A stretch of 64,000 nucleotides of DNA from Albugo candida (taxonomy: Eukaryota > Oomycota > Peronosporomycetes > Albuginales): positions 124,001 through 188,000 of the forward strand of contig JBDOQK010000047.1 in assembly GCA_040437565.1 (NCBI GenBank), written 5' to 3'. Under the pieces are notes generated by a model. The model saw only the letters and a list, made by a program, of their open reading frames with translations. It made no database searches and was not told the DNA's origin. Below are positions 50,425 through 60,771 of this stretch, one piece after another. Every line of letters begins with the position of its first letter. The stretch's first letter is position 1. Position numbers and translations under genes: made by a program.

Positions 50425-52221
50425 TTATCGAACAAAGTCGTCGTTGGAGCTGCTTTTGGAAATGGAATCGAGCGCTACAATCCATTTATTGAATTCTCTA
50501 CCCGACGGAGCTGTAAAAATAAGCTTTTTTCCCGCCTGTGCGAATTCTGGCGTCGATATCGTGAAAATGAATCCCTTTGGATCAACAATATCCATACAAG
50601 CATCCTTCAAACTAACTGTACTGCTTTTTGCATCCGGAGAATGAATGTGTTGCTCCTTTTTGTACCCTGTCAGTTGTTTTTTTCGAAGGATAAAGTATCG
50701 TCTCTTAGAGCTGAAAAGTCTTCGACTTGTGGACACTTTGAGGTAGCCCTGAGTGCACACAAATGGAAGAATAGCACGGACCCACACCATCACGCCGACA
50801 AAGTTATCCACAAGAGTGTATTCGTGCTTGACCGTCGATATATGCAACTCACACGATCCACTACGAGAACTGACAGTCACAATGTGAGAGCACATAATCT
50901 CATCATCCAGCAAATCGGTCTCTTTATCCACAAGTAACAATCGCTGATGGTCTGTCAATAGCAAATGATACCGTTTCTTCTTCTTTGAATGCACGGGGCC
51001 TGCCAGTAATATACTTTCACGAGTTTTCAATAAATGATCCCATAAACGCATCGTTGGAGATCGAACGATTGCGATTACAGCATTACGATTTCTTCTTCGA
51101 ATCGCACAAAGAAGGTCGGGACGTGTGGACATGACCATTTCTTTAAGTATATTTACTTCATTTGGCGTCACAATATCATCAAACGCTAATGTCTCACAGT
51201 ACTGCAGCATGTCTTCTACCAGCATCGTTTCACCACGAATTGAGCTCATCGCACTGCATCTCGACTCCCGACGACTGAAAAGACTAAGGCGAGATCCTCG
51301 ATGCGGGGATGGAGCTACTGTCGATGCAAATGAGAAGCGAGGTAAGAGTGTATCGCTGGTTCCAGACGGTGTTGATAATCCCTCACAGGCTATATTCAAT
51401 TTCTCTTGTGTGAGCGTCGCAACTCGGGACCGTCGAAAGACCACCACCATGGGACGTTTTGGACGACTAAGGAGACAAACAGCTCGGCTGTATTCCTCAC
51501 TTCCTTTAATAATCTCTCCATCAATTGCGTGTATCACGTCACTGGTTCGAACACCGTGAGCTTCAGCATACCCAATAATGTTCGGATAAGCCATTGGCAA
51601 CTCGGTCACCAAAACATGCTCTTCGTCGGCATTTACGACCAAATTCATATTAGTGCTTTTAAATTCCACAGCAAAAAGACCTTTTCGACAAAATGGTCGA
51701 AAGAATTGTATAGAAAGTGGTCGCTTTTGCGTCTGAAGCATTTGAAGCACATAATTGCATGGTCGTCCAATGGCTCGCTGACCAGAGACTTTGTAAATGA
51801 TATCATTGGATTGAATCTTCCCGCAAGCTTGTGCTTCACCCAGAGATCCGTCTTGATTCCGTTTAAACTGATGAACGCGAACAGTATCGTTTCTCTCATG
51901 AACAGTGATTCCAATGACTTTTTGATGAAAAATTACTTCAAAAACTTCATCGCGTTTCATTGGTGCAAGTAGCTCCGATTTCGATGAAAGACATAAACAA
52001 AGCGAGCTTTTCACATTGAGTAAGTTATCTTTATTAATACTGATCAGACTGGAGTTATTCAAATCAATCAAGTCCACCCAAGCTTCGTCGGACACTGCAA
52101 ATAGCTGACGTAATTGCGACTCGATCAGCGGCTCGAATTCCTCATCCAAGGTCGAGAGATCCCAACATACGTTCCGACTTTTACCATTGTCTAAATCTAT
52201 TACACAGACTTCACAGCTCAT
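50425..52221 (-). CDS. PDZ-PDZ-PH scaffold protein
   Basis: 598 residues, intronless. Two PDZ-like domains in the first half (GIT-to-IQFF, about 105-180, including IQSNDIIYKVSGQRAIG; then about 185-265 with VRTSDVIHAIDGEIIKG). A Ser/Arg-rich linker follows. The C-terminal half has one complete PH domain (about 490-590: QGYLKVSTSRRLFSSKRRYFI ... GREFNKWIVALDSI) preceded by another PH-like fold (YHLLLTDHQRLLLVD ... VGVMVWVRAIL). Expected to be a membrane-associated scaffold bound by phosphoinositides. No enzyme domain. Confidence 0.8.
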   Translation of the reverse strand: MSCEVCVIDLDNGKSRNVCWDLSTLDEEFEPLIESQLRQLFAVSDEAWVDLIDLNNSSLISINKDNLLNVKSSLCLCLSSKSELLAPMKRDEVFEVIFHQKVIGITVHERNDTVRVHQFKRNQDGSLGEAQACGKIQSNDIIYKVSGQRAIGRPCNYVLQMLQTQKRPLSIQFFRPFCRKGLFAVEFKSTNMNLVVNADEEHVLVTELPMAYPNIIGYAEAHGVRTSDVIHAIDGEIIKGSEEYSRAVCLLSRPKRPMVVVFRRSRVATLTQEKLNIACEGLSTPSGTSDTLLPRFSFASTVAPSPHRGSRLSLFSRRESRCSAMSSIRGETMLVEDMLQYCETLAFDDIVTPNEVNILKEMVMSTRPDLLCAIRRRNRNAVIAIVRSPTMRLWDHLLKTRESILLAGPVHSKKKKRYHLLLTDHQRLLLVDKETDLLDDEIMCSHIVTVSSRSGSCELHISTVKHEYTLVDNFVGVMVWVRAILPFVCTQGYLKVSTSRRLFSSKRRYFILRKKQLTGYKKEQHIHSPDAKSSTVSLKDACMDIVDPKGFIFTISTPEFAQAGKKLIFTAPSGREFNKWIVALDSISKSSSNDDFVR

Positions 52222-52403
52222 TAGCAGTACACTTTAGTAGTGAAGAATCGTGACACTATAAAAACATTCGAAAATAAACAAATTGAGCAGAGCACATAGA
52301 CGGACCACGCAACATTATTCTCCTTAGTTACCATTACTAAAACCGGTATATTTCTTCATGTCGCGACGGATCGTTTGTAATGTTTCTGCGCAGAGGAAAT
52401 GGT

Positions 52404-54075
52404 TTATGTTGAAGCCGCAAGAAGTGCGCTGTGCTGCCCTCCAGCTTCTGCTTGTAGGATAGTGCATCCGTTGCAGCCAAATTTTGAGGAATCGAGCTTT
52501 GTGGGCTTGAGTTCGTCCTGGTCGCGTCCATTACCGAGAGCCATCATGTCGCCGTATCCCCACGAATACACCTCGTTGTCCTTTGATAATGCGATCACGT
52601 GATTGGAACCGCACGATATCGATGTGATAAACGGTTTTTTCGTTTCTGGACCCATCAAAACCTTTTGGGGTCTACAATTTTGAGCGCTTTAGCCAAGAGG
52701 AGAGGATGTAAATCCGAGTCTACCTGTCCTTGTAATTGCCACTCGTGCACTCGTCTAGCATCCCCAGCTGCCCAGAATCACCTCTCCCAAATGTGTAGAC
52801 CTCTCCACTCACTGTCAGCACTGCGGAATGATGTGTGCCTCCTTCCACCTGCACCACATTACAAGCTACCAAATCTTTCACCAGCTGAAGATCCGATGAA
52901 TTGGTGGTACTTCCGATTCCCAGTTGACCGTAATTATTCAGTCCACAGGCGTATAGATATCCGTTCCCACCGATCACAAAAAGGGAATGGTACGCACCAC
53001 AGCCCATCGCCTTGACATCTGAAAGAGATTCTGTGCCCAATGTGACGCGTGCCGGTGTCAAATGTTGATCAAACACTAGCTTGGTGTCGTACTCGTCTTG
53101 ATCATTCTTCATATTGAGATCGGCTTTGCGACCTAATTGGCCCTGCTCACCGAGTCCCCAGGAAAAGACCGAGCCATCACTTGTCCTAGCGAGATTAAAA
53201 CAGCTTCCACAACGCACATCGCTGATATTTTCGAGTCCATGTATCAATAGTGGCTCTATCTGCTTGTTTTTAAACGCTTTTACTGCATTGGGTGCATCAC
53301 ACCATATTTTACCTTCTTTATCTTTATAGCAGCCCCACGTCAATACTTTGCCAGCAGATGTAAGAGCCAATGTGTGGCAGTCTCCAGCCACGACCTGAAT
53401 CGCCTGGTACTCTTCCGATGGACCGAAACCTCTCACCTTTGCTGGGAAGTTTTCTTCACCATCTCGGCCTAAGGCACCATCGTCATTACAGCCCCAAGTG
53501 TACACAGATCCATCGATAGATATCGCGGCTGAATGTAAGCCTCCACAAGAAATGAATGAGATGGGGATCTTGGCCAAGCGCTGAACCACACGGGGGTACT
53601 TGACAATCATATCTTCATCTTCCTCGACGCCATGCGCTAATTGCCCGCAATCTCCGCTTCCAAAGGTCATTATCTGGAAATTACAAAAGTAAGCATAACG
53701 TCTTTCGATAAATATCAAATACACAACCTTTCCATGTTGACTGGCAAATTTGAGTTTGATTTCACGTAAGAAATATAGATATTCTCTCATGTTATCTTCC
53801 CAACATGCAGTAGGATTCTTGTGCAGTTGATCATGCAAAGTGTGGCAGAATGAGTCGTTAAGCGCCAGCACATTTCGACTATAAAGCTGGCTTCTGCTCA
53901 TAGTTGGGCTATGAGCGCTCTTTTTCGCGCCGATAGAGAGTGCATATCGATCGTTTTTACCGGGATATTGACCATTCTCACCTTGGGGATGAGAAAGCTC
54001 CAAGTCCGTACGCATTTCGGCCGCGCTATACTCCTCTCTCGAGATGCCGCCATCCAATCGAGATCGTTTTTTCAT
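52404..54075 (-). CDS. RCC1: RCC1-family beta-propeller protein
   Basis: Three exons, 54075-53728, 53673-52724 and 52671-52404, introns 54 and 52 bp; 521 residues. After a basic leader of about 115 residues come seven RCC1 repeats, each with the G-x-x-x-x-x-x-S/A-x-G-x-x-x-x-x-x-L-G style (e.g. VYTWGCNDDGALGRDG, VFSWGLGEQGQLGRK, VYTFGRGDSGQLGM) and 'CGxxH' turns (ISCGGLHSAAIS). The last two repeats appear only after splicing out 52672-52723. The single full-length propeller and small size fit RCC1, the chromatin-bound Ran GEF, but other RCC1-like proteins cannot be ruled out. The leader (MKKRSRLDG) may carry a nuclear signal. Confidence 0.85.
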
Positions 54076-54349
54076 CGCTATTTACCAGTTAACCGATATT
54101 TGGTAAGTAACCTATTATGGGTTATTCGTTTCTCTGAAGAATCAATCTTATTGTCATCCGCATGCACTTATTTGTATATCAAAAGTCACATATGGATATT
54201 CGACTTGCAAGCACTACAACTTGGTATCTCTATTGATTGTGGAATTTTTGCTGCAACAAAAACTGCTCATTCTACCGGTATTTCCGGTATTATCAATTTC
54301 TCTGCCACACAACGTCACATCGACGCTTGAAGTTGGAGAGTTCTTAGCA

Positions 54350-57103
54350 ATGTCCGCTTACATGACATCTCCGCCTTCTTCACCGCAACAAACTGCGACA
54401 AAGTCGCAAAGTAACAAACTTCTCAATTCCTTTGTTTCCAAATCGTCTCGACGTCGATCGAGCGCGATGAAAGACACGTTCGATCTCGTCCACTCTAAAG
54501 TCGACAAAGTATTCCAGCAATCGTATCACAGGAAAAGCGAGCCCAATGAGTACGTCACACAAAAAAATGGAATCTCAATATTCCTAAAAGATAATCATCA
54601 TGATTCCAGCGATATATATCGAGAAATACTCCGTCTAAATGAACGTGTCAGGGAGCTGGAATCAGAAAACTCCGAATTGAGAAATCGCTGTTCGGCGGCA
54701 GAGAACAGCAACGATCAAAAGTCTACATCCCACAAGACGTATCGACGTCATAGCGTTGCATCATCTTTTAGCCTTTCGGACACACCACCTGATTCATCCA
54801 TTCATACGCAGATTGAATCATCTCACTCAGATGGATCTGCGAAGCTGAAACTACCCACTTTGGCTCCCATCAGCAAAACAAAGACTCATAATGGAATTAT
54901 CAAGTCCAAAAGTTTTGCTGATGGATTTGGGTACACAGGATTGACAGTTCAAGCGGCTGCAGCTGCATCACATCGATCTCGATCACGCAGAACCACCAGA
55001 GAGTCTTTGAACAAATATCGTGCAGGATACTGGAATAAGGCAGCAAACATTAAAAGCAGTTTTAGCTGTAACAACTTGACCGAACTAGCATCATGTAATT
55101 CGTCAACCGTTGCAAAGATATCCGATACCCACGCTACTGCCCGAATTGGTTTTCAAAAGATGCAATCGTTTCGTGAAAATGACGAAGAATTCACTTGCAC
55201 TCATCAGGAAGTGCCAATACGAGAGGAGAAGACAGAAAGTGGTTTATTTTCTGTGGGCGGAAAACACGGGTATCTGGAAGACACGAATAGGATTAGTGAG
55301 CTCGTGGAACAGAGGAGACCGTCTTCACCTTCGATCGAAGCTACAGCATCAGATCAGCGTCTTGGAGGATCCTTACAGCTTGACCCGCGCCTTGTTGATA
55401 CATGCAAAGGCAATATACGAGTGTGGACTGGCACTTGGAATATGGGAGCTGCTGATCCATTCATGGAAAATGGAGTTCTGATGGATGACCGACGGTCTTC
55501 AAAGTATCTAAAAGCCTTCATTCCTCTTGGATATCACTTGTATGTTGTCGGAGTACAGGAAAGTATATCAGAAAATGTATACCACGCCATCGAAGCTCAC
55601 TTGAACAAAAACCAATCGAAAAAACAGTATTTTCGCCTGGAGCTGAAAAACTGTGATTTTATGATAAAAAATCACAATTACACCGGAGAAGCTGTAATCG
55701 ATGCAGTGAGAGGTCGTGGAGATGGGGCATTTGTTGGGACCAAGTTTACTGGAATTGCTGTTTTTTACGCAGTCGAGATACAGGAAAATCTTCGACTTAT
55801 TCGATCTGGGGCTCACAAATTCAACCTGACGAGTGGGTCAAAAGGGGGCGTTGCTGTTGCTTTAATGTTGAATGAGACGACAACGATCGCATTCGTCAAT
55901 TGTCATCTGGATGCCCGGAACGACACGTATCGCCGAGACCAGATTAAGACCCTCAACGCATACTTGGGACGTGTGATGGGCCACCATAACTTTGATCTTA
56001 CCTTCCAATTCCATCATGTTGTTTGGATGGGAGATTTGAATTATCGGATCGTCTCGATTGATTCAAAGCGTGTCCTTCAGCTATTGGGTGATGGCCGCGT
56101 GGAGGAATTGCACAAAAAATATGACGGTCTCCTAAATGATCGACGACGCAATGGTGGCGTCTTTGAAGGCTATACAGAACCAGCAATGTTTCCCGATTTC
56201 TATCCAACATACAAAAAATTCCCCAAACGTGGATTTGTGGATGATTCGCTTCCGTCCTGGCCCACTCTTGTCTACCGGACGATATACAAAGAGCCATTCT
56301 ACAAAGGAGGCAAAATCAAGACTCGTATACCTGGCTGGTGTGACCGTATTTTATCTCATTCTTTGTTGGTGAGTGAGTCAAAGCTGATGCCCGAAAAAGT
56401 CTTGATCGAAAAGGGAAGTGTTCCAGTTGATAATTACCGCTCTGTAAATGACGGAGAAGGTATGGATGTCAGTGACCATAGCCCTGTATACGCTACGTTT
56501 ATTCTCAGCTTTCCACGCGAGAAGTCACAAGATGAGGGATCCATTACGAACTCTATCGACGCGTACGCCACGTCACGAGGACAAAATTTGTGTGCTCCCT
56601 TGCAGAAAGATGATATACGACGAGCTACTATTGGAGAATCGTACTTTGACCAGGCTCATGTCGTGCGCAGAATCAACCGAGTCTTACACTTTCGACCTGT
56701 TTCCACCGTATTGCATGTGCACAATGTCCGATTGATGGTACAAGATATTGTTGTGGTTCCGAAACGAACGCGCCTGGTAGCGCCATTGGTCGGCGAAGAT
56801 CCACAAACTGTAAAGCAGTGTGATATTCTCGGTGAGCGAAGACATCAGCACAATGGATGGGACCTCTCCTTGAACGCTGTTCTGCAGCATCGACGGCCAT
56901 TGAGGCAGCTTCATATGCTTATGTGGGTCAAGCACGACAATATCGTTGGGCACTGCACTTTATCACTCAAACGTATCGCCCGTCAAGAGCACGGCGAAGT
57001 CAAATTCAGAGTTCCACTCCACCACAATTCCACGCGATTGTACCATGACGGACATCCAGTTTTAGTTTTATTCTCTCTCCGCTCCAAAACGTTCGCAAAG
57101 TGA
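54350..57103 (+). CDS. inositol polyphosphate 5-phosphatase with C2-like C-terminus
   Basis: 917 residues; the open frame extends upstream but the first ATG is 54350 (MSAYMTSPPSS). A long Ser/Arg-rich N-terminal region with a coiled segment (EILRLNERVRELESENSEL) precedes the Mg-dependent 5-phosphatase domain (about 360-720): GTWNMG, VVGVQES, GVAVALMLNETT, FVNCHLDARND, VWMGDLNYRI, PGWCDRIL and SDHSPVYATF, covering all catalytic blocks. The C-terminal about 150 residues form a C2-like sandwich (VLHVHNVRLMVQDIVV ... HDNIVGHCTLSL). It removes the 5-phosphate of PI(4,5)P2/PI(3,4,5)P3, in keeping with the other phosphoinositide proteins here. Confidence 0.92.
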   Translation: MSAYMTSPPSSPQQTATKSQSNKLLNSFVSKSSRRRSSAMKDTFDLVHSKVDKVFQQSYHRKSEPNEYVTQKNGISIFLKDNHHDSSDIYREILRLNERVRELESENSELRNRCSAAENSNDQKSTSHKTYRRHSVASSFSLSDTPPDSSIHTQIESSHSDGSAKLKLPTLAPISKTKTHNGIIKSKSFADGFGYTGLTVQAAAAASHRSRSRRTTRESLNKYRAGYWNKAANIKSSFSCNNLTELASCNSSTVAKISDTHATARIGFQKMQSFRENDEEFTCTHQEVPIREEKTESGLFSVGGKHGYLEDTNRISELVEQRRPSSPSIEATASDQRLGGSLQLDPRLVDTCKGNIRVWTGTWNMGAADPFMENGVLMDDRRSSKYLKAFIPLGYHLYVVGVQESISENVYHAIEAHLNKNQSKKQYFRLELKNCDFMIKNHNYTGEAVIDAVRGRGDGAFVGTKFTGIAVFYAVEIQENLRLIRSGAHKFNLTSGSKGGVAVALMLNETTTIAFVNCHLDARNDTYRRDQIKTLNAYLGRVMGHHNFDLTFQFHHVVWMGDLNYRIVSIDSKRVLQLLGDGRVEELHKKYDGLLNDRRRNGGVFEGYTEPAMFPDFYPTYKKFPKRGFVDDSLPSWPTLVYRTIYKEPFYKGGKIKTRIPGWCDRILSHSLLVSESKLMPEKVLIEKGSVPVDNYRSVNDGEGMDVSDHSPVYATFILSFPREKSQDEGSITNSIDAYATSRGQNLCAPLQKDDIRRATIGESYFDQAHVVRRINRVLHFRPVSTVLHVHNVRLMVQDIVVVPKRTRLVAPLVGEDPQTVKQCDILGERRHQHNGWDLSLNAVLQHRRPLRQLHMLMWVKHDNIVGHCTLSLKRIARQEHGEVKFRVPLHHNSTRLYHDGHPVLVLFSLRSKTFAK

Positions 57104-57428
57104 TTTTGCGAACGGGTGCGTTGATAGACGCAATCATAGAAACATCTTTGAGATCGGCTTTTGTAATGGCGCCCGCTTAAACTTTCCCCCGCGCAAACGT
57201 AGGAGACGACTTGAGACAGACCGAACGATCGTTTGTAGGAGGCTATCATCTTCGTGAGGAGCCCGCTGTCTGAATGGTATTGACGCAAATCAGACGGACG
57301 TGCGCGCTGCTTCCGACAAAACGACAGACTGCAGCTTCCAAGTTGCATTTTCCCGCTTTGTATGTGTTGCAACGGAAGTTTTGGCTCGATACATCATTCT
57401 TGCGGAAGAATGATGGTAAGGATATAAC
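57104..57428. other. spacer between 5-phosphatase and secreted-protein gene
   Basis: 325 bp with only shadow ORFs; presumably 3'UTR plus promoter. Nothing else seen. Confidence 0.5.
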
Positions 57429-59600
57429 ATGATTAAAGCTAATTTAATTGTAGTTGCATTAGCGAGCGCGGAACTCGAAAGTATACAGAAAACTCAAATA
57501 TGCATTGAATTCCAAGCAAAGCAAACGCATCAGAGTATGTTTTGACATGACAGTAGGCTATTTTCAATCACCATAATTCGCTGATACGAAATGGTTAGAA
57601 TGCCTTGAACAGTATCGCGAGTGGTTTAATGATCATCGTGCGAACATCATTCCCGAAGGGCAAGTGATGTCATTGGTACCGAGCTCTTCAGCCTCGAATA
57701 TCTTATAATTTCTCTGAAATTGAAGTTGCAGAAACAATTTCGAACTGCTTCAAAGCGCATCTGTGAGCATATATGTCAACAAGAGACTCAATTCTGGGAT
57801 GAGATGCCGAAAATTGGGTCTTCGGATGTTAATGAAAGCGATGAAGATNNNNNNNNNNNNNNNNNNNNNNNNNNNNNNNNNNNNNNNNNNNNNNNNNNNN
57901 NNNNNNNNNNNNNNNNNNNNNNNNNNNNNNNNNNNNNNNNNNNNNNNNTATACAGAAAACTCAAATATGCATTGAATTCCAAGCAAAGCAAACGCATCAG
58001 AGTATGTTTTGACATGACAGTAGGCTATTTTCAATCACCATAATTCGCTGATACGAAATGGTTAGAATGCCTTGAACAGTATCGCGAGTGGTTTAATGAT
58101 CATCGTGCGAACATCATTCCCGAAGGGCAAGTGATGTCATTGGTACCGAGCTCTTCAGCCTCGAATATCTTATAATTTCTCTGAAATTGAAGTTGCAGAA
58201 ACAATTTCGAACTGCTTCAAAGCGCATCTGTGAGCATATATGTCAACAAGAGACTCAATTCTGGGATGAGATGCCGAAAATTGGGTCTTCGGATGTTAAT
58301 GAAAGCGATGAAGATAGAGATTTGAAGCCGAACCTATACGCTGACGCAATTCATTTGACCATTCTTCGTCATCGCTTGACTCAATTGCTAGAACGCTCCG
58401 AAGGCGTAGAGAGCCTCCAAGGTGTCATTGTTATGTGGGGTTTTGCTGGCGTTACCTGACATCATACTCTCGTGTGTGCAGAAGCGTTTACTGTCAGCGA
58501 TTTTTGTAACATGGTGGAGTCGTTGATCGAGGGAAAGCATGAAACCTGGCTGAAATGTACTGCTTTATCGCTCGTTGCATTCAGGAGAAAGCTGATTTGT
58601 GCAATAGATCAATGTATACTTCGCGATAATGATTGCGACCAAAAGCTCACGAAAGACGAATGTACTCAATTGGTCGACGATATCGTTTCACGACACAAAG
58701 CAATTCTCAAAGATATCATCTCTTTGCATGTGCGACTTTCTATTTGTGCGACCTGGACAATTTTGAATTGCAATCTTAGGTTCAATTACCGAAAGCTGCT
58801 GAGCGAAGCCTCTGTAAAAGCATGATTGAAGAAACGTGGCGATCGAAACTTGGGGAAAAAGGTCGCTCTATTTGGCACTTTGCACAGCCTATAATCGAAA
58901 AGCAGGACAGTGTGAAAGCATTAGACTTTGGGACGTTGCTGGACTCACAGGTGGGCAAATGATGAAATACACAGAGCAGCTTACGTGGGTTTATATATTA
59001 GCGTAAAGAATTCCCTGAACTCACCGATCTCACCAACGTGTTCGCTAAGGGCTTTCATAAAGATCGAGTACTCTATCATGAGGAGCGGAGTGATCGATGG
59101 ATGACTCGCCGTAATGGGCTTATGATCATCATTGGACTTGGAATATTAGATTATGCCTCGGTTTTAGTGTGACGTAAGTAACATCTACGTACTCTGCTGA
59201 AGTTTCATCAATATAGAATAGGCTCAACGTTCTGTATGAGTACTCGCACAAGTTGTCATGCGCTCTTTCTTTTGCCTCGTAAGGCTCACGACTGATGTGA
59301 CCAACCGATTGTGCATTTTGTCACGAAACACGATCAAGCTTTGGGAGGCATTACCAACTGAATATGGCGCAGTTTTTCTCGCCGTATGTGTTGGCTTGTT
59401 CGTTTGCAATACGATTCTGGTACCTTGGGACGTGTTATCAAAGCAGAACAATTCTCTTATACAAAGCAATAGTCGTCCTTGCTTTTTCAAACCGTTACTT
59501 GCAGAGGGTAAGAGAAATCCGTCGCTCCGCAATCCTACCCATTGCGGAGCGAGAATCACGTGAACGATATCATGAAATTCGATACAATCGACTGATCTGA
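57429..59600 (+). CDS. signal-peptide, Cys-rich, coiled-coil protein with C-terminal TM helices (KAR5/GEX1-like layout)
   Basis: Eight exons hold a single frame: 57429-57534, 57599-57663, 58193-58421 (second copy of a duplicated flank), 58482-58729, 58780-58950, 59002-59166, 59217-59278 and 59339-59600; 435 residues. N-terminus MIKANLIVVALASA is a signal peptide. The lumenal part is Cys-rich (QICIEF, HQKCLEQYREWF, KRICEHICQQ, LKCTAL, ICAIDQCILRDNDC) and helical. After about residue 300 come hydrophobic segments: GLMIIIGLGILDYASVL, FFSPYVLACSFAIRFWYLG and TILLYKAIVVLAF, then a basic tail (RYLQRVREIRRS). Signal peptide, Cys-rich head, coils and about three C-terminal TMs resemble the nuclear-fusion KAR5/GEX1/Brambleberry family, but I see no diagnostic motif, so this stays a hypothesis. 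Confidence 0.65.
57482..58315. repeat. assembly gap with duplicated flanks (367 bp)
   Basis: 100 N at 57849-57948; 57482-57848 recurs as 57949-58315, repeating exons 1-3 of the secreted-protein gene. Confidence 0.9.
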
Positions 59601-60771
59601 GAACTTTCGCTCTTTTTCATGAAGTCTTGTCATGGATTGCCCTGCATCTGTCGGCTTGATATGGTGATTACGAATGTATCGCCATAGAGAGCTTCATTTA
59701 CGTGTCCACTTGAGCGTTGGCTTTCCATGATTTTCGAGTTGGAACCCTCCGAGTCTCAACTCTCAACGTTTGTCAGGCTGCGTGAAACTTTTTTGAGAGG
59801 TAGCCGTCTGATTTTGCCGGCTAAAACGTAGTGGGACCCATATCCTTTTCATGATGCTTCCGAGCGTCAAGTCATTAATTTGAGTACGCGCGTGGTAAGA
59901 GACTACATGCGGAAGCAGACTTGTTCTTCCTTTTTTTAGACCCGGTAATGGTGGGTTCCATATGGCGTTATCGAGGACATAAAGATTTCTCATTGATGGA
60001 CCTCCGATTTATGAAGCTTTATCCACTAAGTTTACATCTGTCAACGATTCATGGATCTCTATAGCATCTAATATGTGCACAATGGTTGTGCGATTGGGAG
60101 GCCAATGATCAATTAAATCGCTTCATTCCCATAAGAATTTTGGAATCAACTTCGTGCAATTTCACATCTCACATATCGAATGGGAGTCTTCTGTATCGAC
60201 CTGTACGGCTAATCTCAAGAATGCTGATATTCAGACCTGTTTTGGTTTATTAGTCTAATGAGTAAATGTCAACACCCTCGGACTTATCCAAACTAAGAAG
60301 TCACATACCAGCATTATGATTATTTGACCAGTTCTATCGGAACGCTTTACTTTTCAAAAGAAAGGAACCACCGCAATTCCGATGTAATGCTGCGGTTGTC
60401 GATGATGTGACTCGACAATGGCACGCTGAGCAGATAGCGAAATACCTTTGCACCCGTATTCTGATCATACACTACACTATTGGCCTTGCCTTTTGTGAAT
60501 TGTCGTATATGTGAATACGCTCATTATATAGCCAAGTATCGATGGGTGGGATATACGAAGCAGAAGGCTTATGCAATTTCCTTTACAGCAATTCGTCTGA
60601 GAACTTGACACATATAAACGTATGGACGCACGAGTGGAGTTTTACCAACGGCTGATATTCTATTCGCCTTGCTACAAGGTGTTAATACGCATGGCATCCC
60701 ATCTATTGCCTGGCCTTATTGAAGTGTCTTACATCGGCCATCTACACAGCTCAGATCTACCCTCCTACAGA
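59601..60771 (+). mobile_element. decayed sequence, possible Ty1/copia-like pol relic (about 60300-60720)
   Basis: 1.17 kb without a supportable gene. Short translated stretches in the right half recall the end of copia reverse transcriptase and RNase H. It is clearly broken and old; no LTRs were recognised. The left half (59601-60300) shows nothing assignable. Confidence 0.25.

Noticed and set aside
59763-59993. 76-codon minus-strand open stretch
   Set aside because: No recognisable domain, no spliced extension found, and it lies in decayed sequence.
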